NCBI GenBank assembly: GCA_023485185.1
Contig: JAMCZP010000057.1
Coordinates: forward strand, 1-5,419
Source: Gammaproteobacteria bacterium
GTDB lineage: Bacteria; Pseudomonadota; Gammaproteobacteria; Pseudomonadales; Halomonadaceae
Length of the DNA stretch: 5,419 nucleotides
Direction: 5' to 3'
The position numbers were made by a program, and so were the translations under genes. Of this stretch, positions 1 to 5,419 are shown piece after piece (position 1 is the first letter of the stretch; every line of letters begins with the position of its first letter). The notes beneath the pieces were generated by a model that saw nothing but the letters and a program-made list of their open reading frames with translations, did no database searches and was not told the origin of the DNA.

Positions 1-1552
1 TGGGGTCTTCCTGGGCCACCCGCGCCAGGGTCTTTTCCGCCTTTTTGACCGATGCTTTGGCAGCTGCATGGGCAATCCGCAGTCCGCGTAAATCGACAGT
101 ATCGCTGCTGGCCGCGGCACTGGTGGGCGTGCTGCGCTGTTGCGCTTGGCGTGCTTCACGGCGTGCCTGTTTTTCAGCCTCTTCCCGAGCAAGCCGTGCT
201 TGACGGAACTCAAAGCGGTGTTTAGCGTACTCTGCCTTCGCTGCCTCAATGCGTTGCAAGCGTATCCGGCTTTTTGCTTCGCGGTAATCTACTACCAGTG
301 GAATATGGCTGGGGCAGACGTAGCTGCAGGCGCCGCACTCGATGCAGTCAAACAGGTGGTAGCGCGCCAGTTTGGCATCGTCTTCGGCGCGGGCGTACCA
401 GTGCAGCTGTTGCGGCAGCAGCGCTACTGGGCAAACGCTTTCGCACTCGCCACAGCGAATGCAGGGCGATTCCACTGGAGGTGGGGGGAGTTCATCAATA
501 GTGGCGGCAATTAAACAATTGGTGAGTTTGGTCACCGGTGTGTCTAGCGTTAGCAGCGGTGTGCCCATCATTGGGCCGCCCTGAATAACCTGATGTAGCC
601 CTGACGGGTTCAGCCCCGCTTGTTCCAGCAGCTCTTTTACAGAGGTGCCCAACCGCACCCAGCGATTGCCGGGCTGAGTAATCGCATCGCCAGTCAAGGT
701 GACAATCCGGGAAATCAGCGGCTGACCATCGCGTACCGCCTGCAATATTGCCAGCAGGGTGCCAGGGTTATGGCATAGCACCCCTACATCCGCGGGTAGC
801 CCACCACTGGGCACATCAAGGTCTAACAGTTTTTTAATCAGTTGACGCTCGCCACCGCTGGGGTAGCGGGTGGCAATGACGGCTAGCTCAACAGGCACGG
901 GTTGGCTATTCGTTAGATCGTGTTGCAGCTCACGTTGCAGCGCTTCAATGGCCTCGGGTTTGTTATCCTCAATACCAATAACGATATGCGGCGCGCAGCA
1001 CAGTTTGGCGATGATCTGCGCGCCTTCGAGCACCTCAGCAGGGTAGTGGCGCAGGGTAAGATCATCCGCTGTGATATAGGGCTCGCACTCGGCGGCGTTG
1101 ATGACCAGTGTGTGAATAGCATGGCGCTCGACCACCCGCGCTTTAATATGCGAAGGGAAACCTGCACCACCCAGCCCAACAATGCCGCTCTCACTTAGGC
1201 GTGTGAGTAGTGCTTCGTGGGCAGCGCTTTGCCAATCAAGGTGAGGCAGCCGCTGCCACTCGTCTTGCCCATCACCTTCGATGGTAATGTGTGTGGCGCT
1301 AATCTCGCCTACCGTACCGCTAATAGTGGCGTGTAAGTCACTTGAGATCATGCCCTCACGTTTAGCTACCACACTGCCTACTTTTACCACGTCGCCCAAC
1401 ACAACGCAGGGGGTTGCGGGCTGGCCGCTGTGCTGCTGAAGCGGAAGAACTACTCGTTTGGGCAGTGGCGCTTCAATCAGCGCTGCTTGATTGGAGCGCT
1501 GTTTGCGCTGCGGTGGGTGAATGCCACCGGGGAAATCATAAGCGCTCGACAT
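1..1552 (-). CDS. rnfC: RnfC/RsxC, Rnf electron transport complex subunit C (3' end outside window)
   Basis: This is the peripheral subunit of the Rnf/Rsx membrane complex, the NAD(H)- and FMN-binding entry or exit point that exchanges electrons with RnfB. I translated it by hand from ATG at 1552-1550: 517 codons are open to the left edge and no stop is reached, so the C-terminus is missing. The N-terminus carries FPGGIHPP (residues 7-14), typical of RnfC. A NuoF-like nucleotide/FMN region follows with [15 protein letters not shown] (123-137) and [10 protein letters not shown] (151-160), then RYPSGGERQ (229-237). GGPMMG comes just before two [4Fe-4S] motifs: C364, C367, C370, C374 and C403, C406, C409, C413. 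After about residue 415 the chain becomes an Ala/Lys/Arg/Gln/Glu-rich, probably helical tail, as is common and variable in length in this family (the E. coli protein is about 740 residues). The start overlaps the rnfB end by 17 bases and has a good ribosome site at 1558-1563. Identity is secure; only the tail length is unknown. Confidence 0.97.
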   Translation of the reverse strand, partial: MSSAYDFPGGIHPPQRKQRSNQAALIEAPLPKRVVLPLQQHSGQPATPCVVLGDVVKVGSVVAKREGMISSDLHATISGTVGEISATHITIEGDGQDEWQRLPHLDWQSAAHEALLTRLSESGIVGLGGAGFPSHIKARVVERHAIHTLVINAAECEPYITADDLTLRHYPAEVLEGAQIIAKLCCAPHIVIGIEDNKPEAIEALQRELQHDLTNSQPVPVELAVIATRYPSGGERQLIKKLLDLDVPSGGLPADVGVLCHNPGTLLAILQAVRDGQPLISRIVTLTGDAITQPGNRWVRLGTSVKELLEQAGLNPSGLHQVIQGGPMMGTPLLTLDTPVTKLTNCLIAATIDELPPPPVESPCIRCGECESVCPVALLPQQLHWYARAEDDAKLARYHLFDCIECGACSYVCPSHIPLVVDYREAKSRIRLQRIEAAKAEYAKHRFEFRQARLAREEAEKQARREARQAQQRSTPTSAAASSDTVDLRGLRIAHAAAKASVKKAEKTLARVAQEDP

Positions 1553-2147
1553 GAACACCCCCTGATGCACTAATACGGTCGCTGACAATCACATGGGGTG
1601 AAGGCATGATGGCCGGCTGCCACTGGGTTAGCGGTGTTGAGCGAGGCAGCATATCAATACAGTCAACCGGGCAGGGATCAAGGCAGAGATCGCAGCCGGT
1701 ACACTCATCTTCAATAACGGTATGCATTAGCTTGGCGGCCCCAATAATTGCATCGACCGGGCAGGCCTGAATGCATTTCGTGCAGCCAATACACTCTGCT
1801 TCGCGAATAAACGCTACTTTGGCTTCGCTCTGAGCTTCACCATCAAGAGGTTCAGCTTCACGGCCGAGAAGATTGGCTAGGGCGTGAATCGTCGCTTCGC
1901 CGCCGGGTGGGCATTTATTCAGCGCATCGCCCTGATTGATGGCTTCGGCGTAAGGGCGGCAGCCTGGGTAGCCGCACTGACCGCACTGAGTTTGCGGCAG
2001 TAGCGCATCAATTTGCTCAACCAGCGGGTTATCTTCACGCTTGAAACGTTCGCTGACCACGCCCAGCAGGGCACCAAAGCCGATACCTAAGCCGGTTAAT
2101 ACCGCCACTGCGCTAATGATATTAATAGCACTGAACGTGTCACTCAT
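1536..2147 (-). CDS. rnfB: RnfB/RsxB, Rnf complex iron-sulfur subunit B
   Basis: RnfB is the membrane-anchored ferredoxin-like subunit that relays electrons between RnfC and the membrane subunits. The protein is 203 residues, close to the usual gammaproteobacterial length (about 190). One N-terminal membrane helix spans about residues 8-31. A four-cysteine [4Fe-4S] motif follows with C55, C58, C63 and C79 (CGQCGYPGC, then CPPGG). Next comes a double ferredoxin domain with C119, C122, C125, C129 and C149, C152, C155, C159, the latter ending CPVDCIDM with the extra Cys163 usual in this family. All twelve expected cluster ligands are present, so the subunit looks functional. The gene starts 12 bases after the rnfA stop. 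A modest AAGG ribosome site (2157-2160) overlaps that stop, nine bases before the ATG. The last 17 bases overlap rnfC. The final 35 residues after the clusters show no recognised motif and probably vary between species. Confidence 0.97.
   Translation of the reverse strand: MSDTFSAINIISAVAVLTGLGIGFGALLGVVSERFKREDNPLVEQIDALLPQTQCGQCGYPGCRPYAEAINQGDALNKCPPGGEATIHALANLLGREAEPLDGEAQSEAKVAFIREAECIGCTKCIQACPVDAIIGAAKLMHTVIEDECTGCDLCLDPCPVDCIDMLPRSTPLTQWQPAIMPSPHVIVSDRISASGGVHVERL
1558..1563 (-). promoter_or_regulatory. rnfC ribosome binding site inside rnfB
   Basis: The minus strand reads AGGGGG here, five bases before the ATG at 1552-1550. It lies within the last codons of rnfB and fixes the rnfC start, because the encoded protein then begins [12 protein letters not shown], matching the conserved RnfC N-terminus. 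A second ATG at 1539-1537 is out of frame with rnfC. Confidence 0.75.
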
Positions 2148-2159
2148 TGTCTGCGGCCT

Positions 2160-2741
2160 TCATCCCTGTACTAACCCTGAAAACCCGAGGAACGCCAGCG
2201 ACATGAGGCTAGCGGTGACCATGGCAATCGCAGCGCCCTGGAATGGCTTAGGAATATCCGCCCCTGCCAAGCGCTCACGCATGGCGGCAAATAGTACCAA
2301 TATCAGCGAGAACCCAAGTGCTGCCCCCAACCCATATAGAGTGGTATGAAAAAAGCTGAGCTCACGGTTCAGTGATAGCAGCGCAACCCCCAGCACCGCA
2401 CAGTTGGTGGTGATTAACGGCAGGAAAATGCCTAACACTTGGTGTAGCAGCGGACTCAACTGACGTACCATGATTTCGGTAAACTGCACGACGGCAGCAA
2501 TCACAACAATAAAGCTAATAGTGCGCAGATAAGTAATATCTAGTGGCACCAGCAGACCATGATAAACCACGAAACTAGCCGCCGATGCCAACGTCAGCAC
2601 AAAGGTGGTGGCCAGGGACATGCCCATGGCCGATTCTAGTTTATTGGAGACACCCATAAACGGGCACAGGCCCAAAAACTGAACCAGCACAAAATTGTTG
2701 ACCAATGCAGTGCTGATCAAAATGATAAATAATTCACTCAT
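2160..2741 (-). CDS. rnfA: RnfA/RsxA, Rnf complex integral membrane subunit A
   Basis: RnfA is a six-helix inner-membrane protein that pairs with its homologue RnfE to form the membrane core of the complex. At 193 residues it has the same length as E. coli RsxA. The sequence carries the family landmarks [18 protein letters not shown] (13-30), the [15 protein letters not shown] segment (39-53), [17 protein letters not shown] (106-122) and [14 protein letters not shown] (156-169). Cys26 and Cys114 lie in the conserved FLGLCPF and TTNCAV motifs. In structures of Rnf and Nqr complexes the equivalent cysteines of the two homologous subunits hold a [2Fe-2S] cluster in the middle of the membrane. 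The start codon overlaps the stop of the upstream diguanylate cyclase gene (ATGA), and I see no Shine-Dalgarno sequence in the 25 bases before it. Translation therefore probably depends on ribosomes finishing the cyclase. No truncation or odd residue was seen. Confidence 0.97.
   Translation of the reverse strand: MSELFIILISTALVNNFVLVQFLGLCPFMGVSNKLESAMGMSLATTFVLTLASAASFVVYHGLLVPLDITYLRTISFIVVIAAVVQFTEIMVRQLSPLLHQVLGIFLPLITTNCAVLGVALLSLNRELSFFHTTLYGLGAALGFSLILVLFAAMRERLAGADIPKPFQGAAIAMVTASLMSLAFLGFSGLVQG
2738..2741 (-). other. ATGA start/stop overlap between cyclase gene and rnfA
   Basis: The minus strand reads ATGA: ATG (2741-2739) opens rnfA and TGA (2740-2738) closes the diguanylate cyclase gene. 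The bases just upstream (2742-2765) are pyrimidine- and C-rich and contain no GGAG- or AAGG-like motif. Termination-reinitiation is therefore the likely way rnfA is started. The reading of the bases is certain; coupling is an inference from geometry. Confidence 0.85.
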
Positions 2742-4336
2742 GGCGGTGTACTGTAGGAAGAAATGGTGGTGTTGGCTAATTCAGGCGTATATGCCCTGGC
2801 GCAATCTCGTCCTGCTGCTTTGGCAGCATAAAGCGCTTGGTCTGCGGCCGTCATCAGTCCGCTTGGTGTGATAACGCCTTCGATACCCAATTGGCTAATA
2901 CCAATGCTAACTGATACAGAGTGAGTTACTGGTGAGACTTGGTGGGGTATGGCGAGGCCTTTAATAGCATCACCAAGTACTTGGCTCTTCAATATTGCTT
3001 GATCTAAATCAGTGTTTGACAGTATTGCGCTGAACTCTTCACCCCCCGTGCGTGCGATAAAAAAGCCCTGGTCTTTTGCAACATCACTCATGGCTTGTGC
3101 TACCCATTGCAAACAGACATCGCCTTCTGGATGACCATAGTGGTCGTTGAATAATTTGAAGTGATCAATATCGATCATCATTACGGAAAGAGGGTGATGA
3201 TGGATGCTTGTTTGATCAACCTCTTTGTTTAGTTGTTGATCAAATAGGCGGCGATTAGGTAAACCCGTTAATGGGTCATGGGTAGAAAGCTCGATTAACT
3301 CGGCATTGAGCTGTTGTTGACGCTTAAACTGTAATTGAAAAGCACGCGCTAGCATGCCTATTTCATCACTGCGCGTTAACATGTTGTTGGATAAATCCGC
3401 ATTGCCACTCACGTGTTGGGTAAACTGAGTTAGGTTCCTGAGAGGTTTAAGCACGATTTTTTCCAATAATAGAAGCACAAGGCCAATCACCAAAAGCATT
3501 AAGCACGCAGTCCAAATAAGCACGTAGCGAAACGTTGCTAAGCTGGTCAAGTAATGGGTGCGTTCCAACTGCGTTCCCAGCGCTATCTGCTCATTAATCG
3601 GGTAGGAAGGCAAATAGCGTTGCGCTTGTATCGTGTTACCTATAATGGTCGTTACATCAGTATGATTAGCATCCCCATTAACCATCGATAGGGTAATGGG
3701 AAGCCCCGTAAATTCCTCCATTAGCGTTAGCCACTGCTCGCCTATAGGGCGCACTTTAAATAGCCAACCTTGAGGCGTACCGCTTTGATCGGTACGCAGA
3801 ATAGGCGTCGAAGCTACCATCAACGGAGGTGTGCCTGAGTAGAGAACACTTTTTCCCTGCTGAGGATCTTCAGCGATAGATGCCTGCATCGCATGAATCA
3901 ATGGTGTCGTCCAGCGGCATTCACGCTCACTGGTTTGGCAGGTTTGGTATTGATTAGTTACTGGATTAATGCCAGCTAAAAAATATACGTCGCCATTGGT
4001 ATTAAAGAATGCCATCAACTGATAGCGCATCTCTTCAAACATTTGCTGACTAAAGTTGGTGTCGGTGTAACCAGGGTAGTCTCCCTGCACGAACTCGTAG
4101 GTATCGTCCCAATTCCCCCAGTCTCGCGCTTGAGCTAATAGTTGCTGCTGGCTCAGTTGAAGGCTCCGCTCTACTCGATCTAACTCTTGATCGACGCTCG
4201 CTCGTTCTTCCTCATGCAGTGCTGGAAATATTACCCACTTACTAAGAGCAAGCAACGATATTAGCGCAAGCAGCAACACACCACCCAAGGCAGCCAGAAA
4301 GCGAAAGCGAAATGATCGGGCAAAGCGTTGAGCCAT
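2738..4336 (-). CDS. membrane diguanylate cyclase, CHASE4-HAMP-GGDEF
   Basis: This predicted inner-membrane enzyme joins two GTP into c-di-GMP in response to a periplasmic signal. The chosen ATG gives 532 residues. Order: a positively charged N-terminus and membrane helix (about 14-36), a periplasmic CHASE4-type sensor (about 40-265, with the hallmark [12 protein letters not shown] at 72-83), a second helix (270-292), HAMP (about 293-345, with SDEIG at 323-327) and GGDEF (350-515). The active site looks intact: metal-binding Asp389 in MIDIDHFK, Asn397 and Asp406 for guanine, and GGEEF at 431-435. The RxxD inhibitory site normally nine residues before GGEEF is absent (here D422-Q-G-F425). Two cysteines, C133 and C140, are the only ones in the periplasmic part. 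The gene follows the metG terminator and overlaps rnfA by four bases. Sampled lines are about 40-47% GC against about 60-68% in rnfC, hinting at a different origin. An in-frame TTG at 4393 was rejected because it lies inside the terminator stem. The signal sensed is unknown. Confidence 0.93.
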   Translation of the reverse strand: MAQRFARSFRFRFLAALGGVLLLALISLLALSKWVIFPALHEEERASVDQELDRVERSLQLSQQQLLAQARDWGNWDDTYEFVQGDYPGYTDTNFSQQMFEEMRYQLMAFFNTNGDVYFLAGINPVTNQYQTCQTSERECRWTTPLIHAMQASIAEDPQQGKSVLYSGTPPLMVASTPILRTDQSGTPQGWLFKVRPIGEQWLTLMEEFTGLPITLSMVNGDANHTDVTTIIGNTIQAQRYLPSYPINEQIALGTQLERTHYLTSLATFRYVLIWTACLMLLVIGLVLLLLEKIVLKPLRNLTQFTQHVSGNADLSNNMLTRSDEIGMLARAFQLQFKRQQQLNAELIELSTHDPLTGLPNRRLFDQQLNKEVDQTSIHHHPLSVMMIDIDHFKLFNDHYGHPEGDVCLQWVAQAMSDVAKDQGFFIARTGGEEFSAILSNTDLDQAILKSQVLGDAIKGLAIPHQVSPVTHSVSVSIGISQLGIEGVITPSGLMTAADQALYAAKAAGRDCARAYTPELANTTISSYSTPP

Positions 4337-4375
4337 AAAAGGTGCCTGAGCGAAGCGACAAAAATCCGTTAATCT
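4337..4375 (-). other. short leader between terminator and cyclase start
   Basis: These 39 bases are the only non-coding DNA between the metG terminator and the cyclase ATG. I looked for a sigma-70 promoter here and in the terminator itself. TAGATT at 4376-4371 and the T-rich tail could serve as a -10, but no reasonable -35 lies 16-18 bases upstream. A promoter for the cyclase-rnf unit is therefore not identified. It could overlap the terminator, lie within the end of metG, use another sigma factor, or be replaced by leakage through the terminator. Confidence 0.4.
4345..4348 (-). promoter_or_regulatory. weak ribosome site supporting the cyclase ATG
   Basis: The minus strand reads CAGG here, eight bases before the ATG at 4336-4334. 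It is a weak match, but it favours this ATG over the in-frame TTG at 4393, which has no usable site and sits in a hairpin. The resulting protein begins with a short basic stretch followed directly by a membrane helix, as expected for this architecture. Confidence 0.45.
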
Positions 4376-4415
4376 AAAAAATAAAAGGGGCAAAGGCGGT
4401 TAGCCTCTGCCCCTT
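4376..4415 (-). terminator. rho-independent terminator after metG
   Basis: On the minus strand a 13-base-pair stem (arm 4415-4403 AAGGGGCAGAGGC, arm 4397-4385 GCCTTTGCCCCTT, with one G-U pair) closes a five-base loop TAACC and is followed by TTATTTTTT at 4384-4376. It begins 18 bases after the metG stop and ends 39 bases before the cyclase ATG, so it should separate metG from the cyclase-rnf unit. The plus strand lacks a good T-run after the same stem, so it probably works in one direction only. Confidence 0.92.
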
Positions 4416-4433
4416 AGTTTTACGATATGCTGG

Positions 4434-5419
4434 CTAGGTAACCCGTTGGCCCGGTTCGGCGCCAGCATCTGGCGAGAGCAGATAAATGCCTGCTTCATTT
4501 GCTGAGGCTAGCACCATGCCTTCCGACATGCCAAAACGCATTTTACGAGGCACCAAGTTGGCGACCATCACTGTCAAACGACCTTCCAGCGCTTCCGGCG
4601 CGTAGGCGGAACGAATGCCGGAAAATACATTGCGGGTTTCGCCACCTAAATCGAGGGTTAGCTGCAATAGCTTATCAGCACCTTCGACATACTGGGCTTT
4701 GACGATTCGCGCAATGCGTAGGTCGACCTTGGCAAAGGCTGCAAAGTCGATCTCTTCAGCGATGGGCTCTTCTGCCAGAGGGCCTTTAGGCGCCTCTTTG
4801 AGTTTTTGCTCTTCCACTAAATCTTCCTTCGACGCTTCAATCATCGCGTCAATTTTATCACGCTCAACACGCGTCATCAGCGGTTTGAATTTGTTGATTG
4901 AGTGATTGGTCAGCACCGTTTGGCGCGTGTGCCAGTCAAGTGACTCAACGTTAAGAAACTGACGAGCCTCTTCAGCCATGGCGGGCACCACGGGCGCTAG
5001 ATACACCATCAACTGGCGGAACAGATTAATACCGACCGAACATATCTCTAATACTTCGTTATCGCGGCCATCCTGCTTGGCCAGTGCCCAGGGCTCTTTA
5101 TCGGCAATGTAGGTATTGGCTTCGTCCGCCAATTCCATAATTTTACGCATTGCTCGGCTAAATTCACGTGCTTCAAAGTCGTCGGCAATATCATCACCGG
5201 CAGCAATAAAACGCGCCACCATTTGCGGTTCAGCGCAATGTGCTGAAAGATTTCCACCACCAATTTTTTTAACAAAACCGGCACAACGGCTAGCAATATT
5301 AACCACTTTGCCAACCAGGTCTGAGTTTACACGCGCTGCAAAATCTTCCAGATTCAAATCCAGATCATCGACCTTGGAAGTCAGCTTGGCGGCAAAGTAG
5401 TAGCGCAAGTACTCTGGGT
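4434..5419 (-). CDS. metG: methionyl-tRNA synthetase, C-terminal half (5' end outside window)
   Basis: MetG charges tRNA-Met with methionine in the cytoplasm. The frame enters at the right edge (first full codon Pro at 5417) and runs 327 residues to TAG at 4436-4434, roughly the second half of a protein that is 677 residues in E. coli. The catalytic Rossmann fold with its HIGH and KMSKS motifs is therefore outside. Visible parts are the end of the connection, [11 protein letters not shown] (2-12), and the helical anticodon-binding domain with NIASR (40-44) and KEPWALAK (107-114). Asn40, Arg44 and Trp110 have the same spacing as the E. coli anticodon-reading residues N391, R395 and W461. A charged linker (about 190-222) follows, then a C-terminal OB-fold tRNA-binding/dimerisation domain (224-327; [33 protein letters not shown]). 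A TTG at 5408 is internal and is not the start. A strong terminator follows the stop. Confidence 0.97.
   Translation of the reverse strand, partial: PEYLRYYFAAKLTSKVDDLDLNLEDFAARVNSDLVGKVVNIASRCAGFVKKIGGGNLSAHCAEPQMVARFIAAGDDIADDFEAREFSRAMRKIMELADEANTYIADKEPWALAKQDGRDNEVLEICSVGINLFRQLMVYLAPVVPAMAEEARQFLNVESLDWHTRQTVLTNHSINKFKPLMTRVERDKIDAMIEASKEDLVEEQKLKEAPKGPLAEEPIAEEIDFAAFAKVDLRIARIVKAQYVEGADKLLQLTLDLGGETRNVFSGIRSAYAPEALEGRLTVMVANLVPRKMRFGMSEGMVLASANEAGIYLLSPDAGAEPGQRVT

Noticed and set aside
140..584. Plus-strand open frames of 70-124 codons
   Set aside because: They are antisense to the two cysteine-cluster motifs of rnfC. Their translations are low-complexity and Arg/Ala/Ser-rich, as expected for shadows of a high-GC gene.
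913..1198. Overlapping open frames on both strands of about 92 codons
   Set aside because: They lie wholly inside rnfC, whose own frame encodes recognisable conserved motifs here ([18 protein letters not shown]). The others have no family resemblance.
2041..2349. Plus-strand open frame of 102 codons across the rnfA/rnfB junction
   Set aside because: It is antisense to two well-conserved genes, has no ribosome site that I can see, and resembles no known protein.
4337..4393. A longer cyclase start at TTG (4393), adding 19 residues
   Set aside because: The TTG and following codons lie in the 3' arm and T-run of the metG terminator, with no ribosome site. The ATG at 4336 gives a normal basic N-terminus directly before the membrane helix.
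4371..4399. Possible sigma-70 promoter using TAGATT at 4376-4371
   Set aside because: The hexamers 16-18 bases upstream (CGCCTT, CCGCCT, ACCGCC) do not resemble TTGACA, and the region is already explained by the terminator.
4499..5400. Plus- and minus-strand open frames inside metG
   Set aside because: The metG frame is continuous and carries the anticodon-binding and tRNA-binding domains. The alternative frames read as Ser/Arg-rich shadows.

Overview
The window is a compact, entirely minus-strand stretch of a gammaproteobacterial chromosome. It reads from right to left: the 3' half of metG (methionyl-tRNA synthetase), a rho-independent terminator, a complete membrane diguanylate cyclase gene (CHASE4-HAMP-GGDEF), then rnfA, rnfB and the first 517 codons of rnfC, which runs off the left edge. 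RnfA and RnfB closely resemble the SoxR-reducing/Rnf proteins of Gammaproteobacteria. The metG-rnf neighbourhood, moderate to high GC and protein style suggest a Halomonas-like or other oceanospirillalean/pseudomonad-like host. That placement is from memory and was not tested.

Region by region: 4434-5419 is metG (no 5' end). 4337-4433 is the only intergenic DNA, 97 bases, and its first half is the metG terminator hairpin. 2738-4336 is the cyclase. Its stop overlaps the rnfA start by four bases (ATGA). 2160-2741 is rnfA, 1536-2147 rnfB (12 bases after rnfA), and 1-1552 rnfC (overlapping rnfB by 17 bases). No non-coding stretch exceeds 97 bases. No RNA genes, mobile elements, CRISPR arrays or long repeats were seen.

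How the genes fit together: RnfA, RnfB and RnfC are the first three subunits of the membrane Rnf/Rsx complex. The complex couples ferredoxin:NAD(H) electron transfer to ion movement, or in some hosts supplies electrons to reset SoxR or feed nitrogenase. rnfD, rnfG and rnfE would be expected beyond the left edge. The unusual element is the cyclase: a periplasm-sensing c-di-GMP synthase occupies the first position of the rnf transcription unit, is translationally coupled to rnfA, and is visibly more AT-rich than the genes on either side. This suggests a later arrival that may link c-di-GMP signalling with Rnf expression. The sequence shows the arrangement; the functional link is inference.
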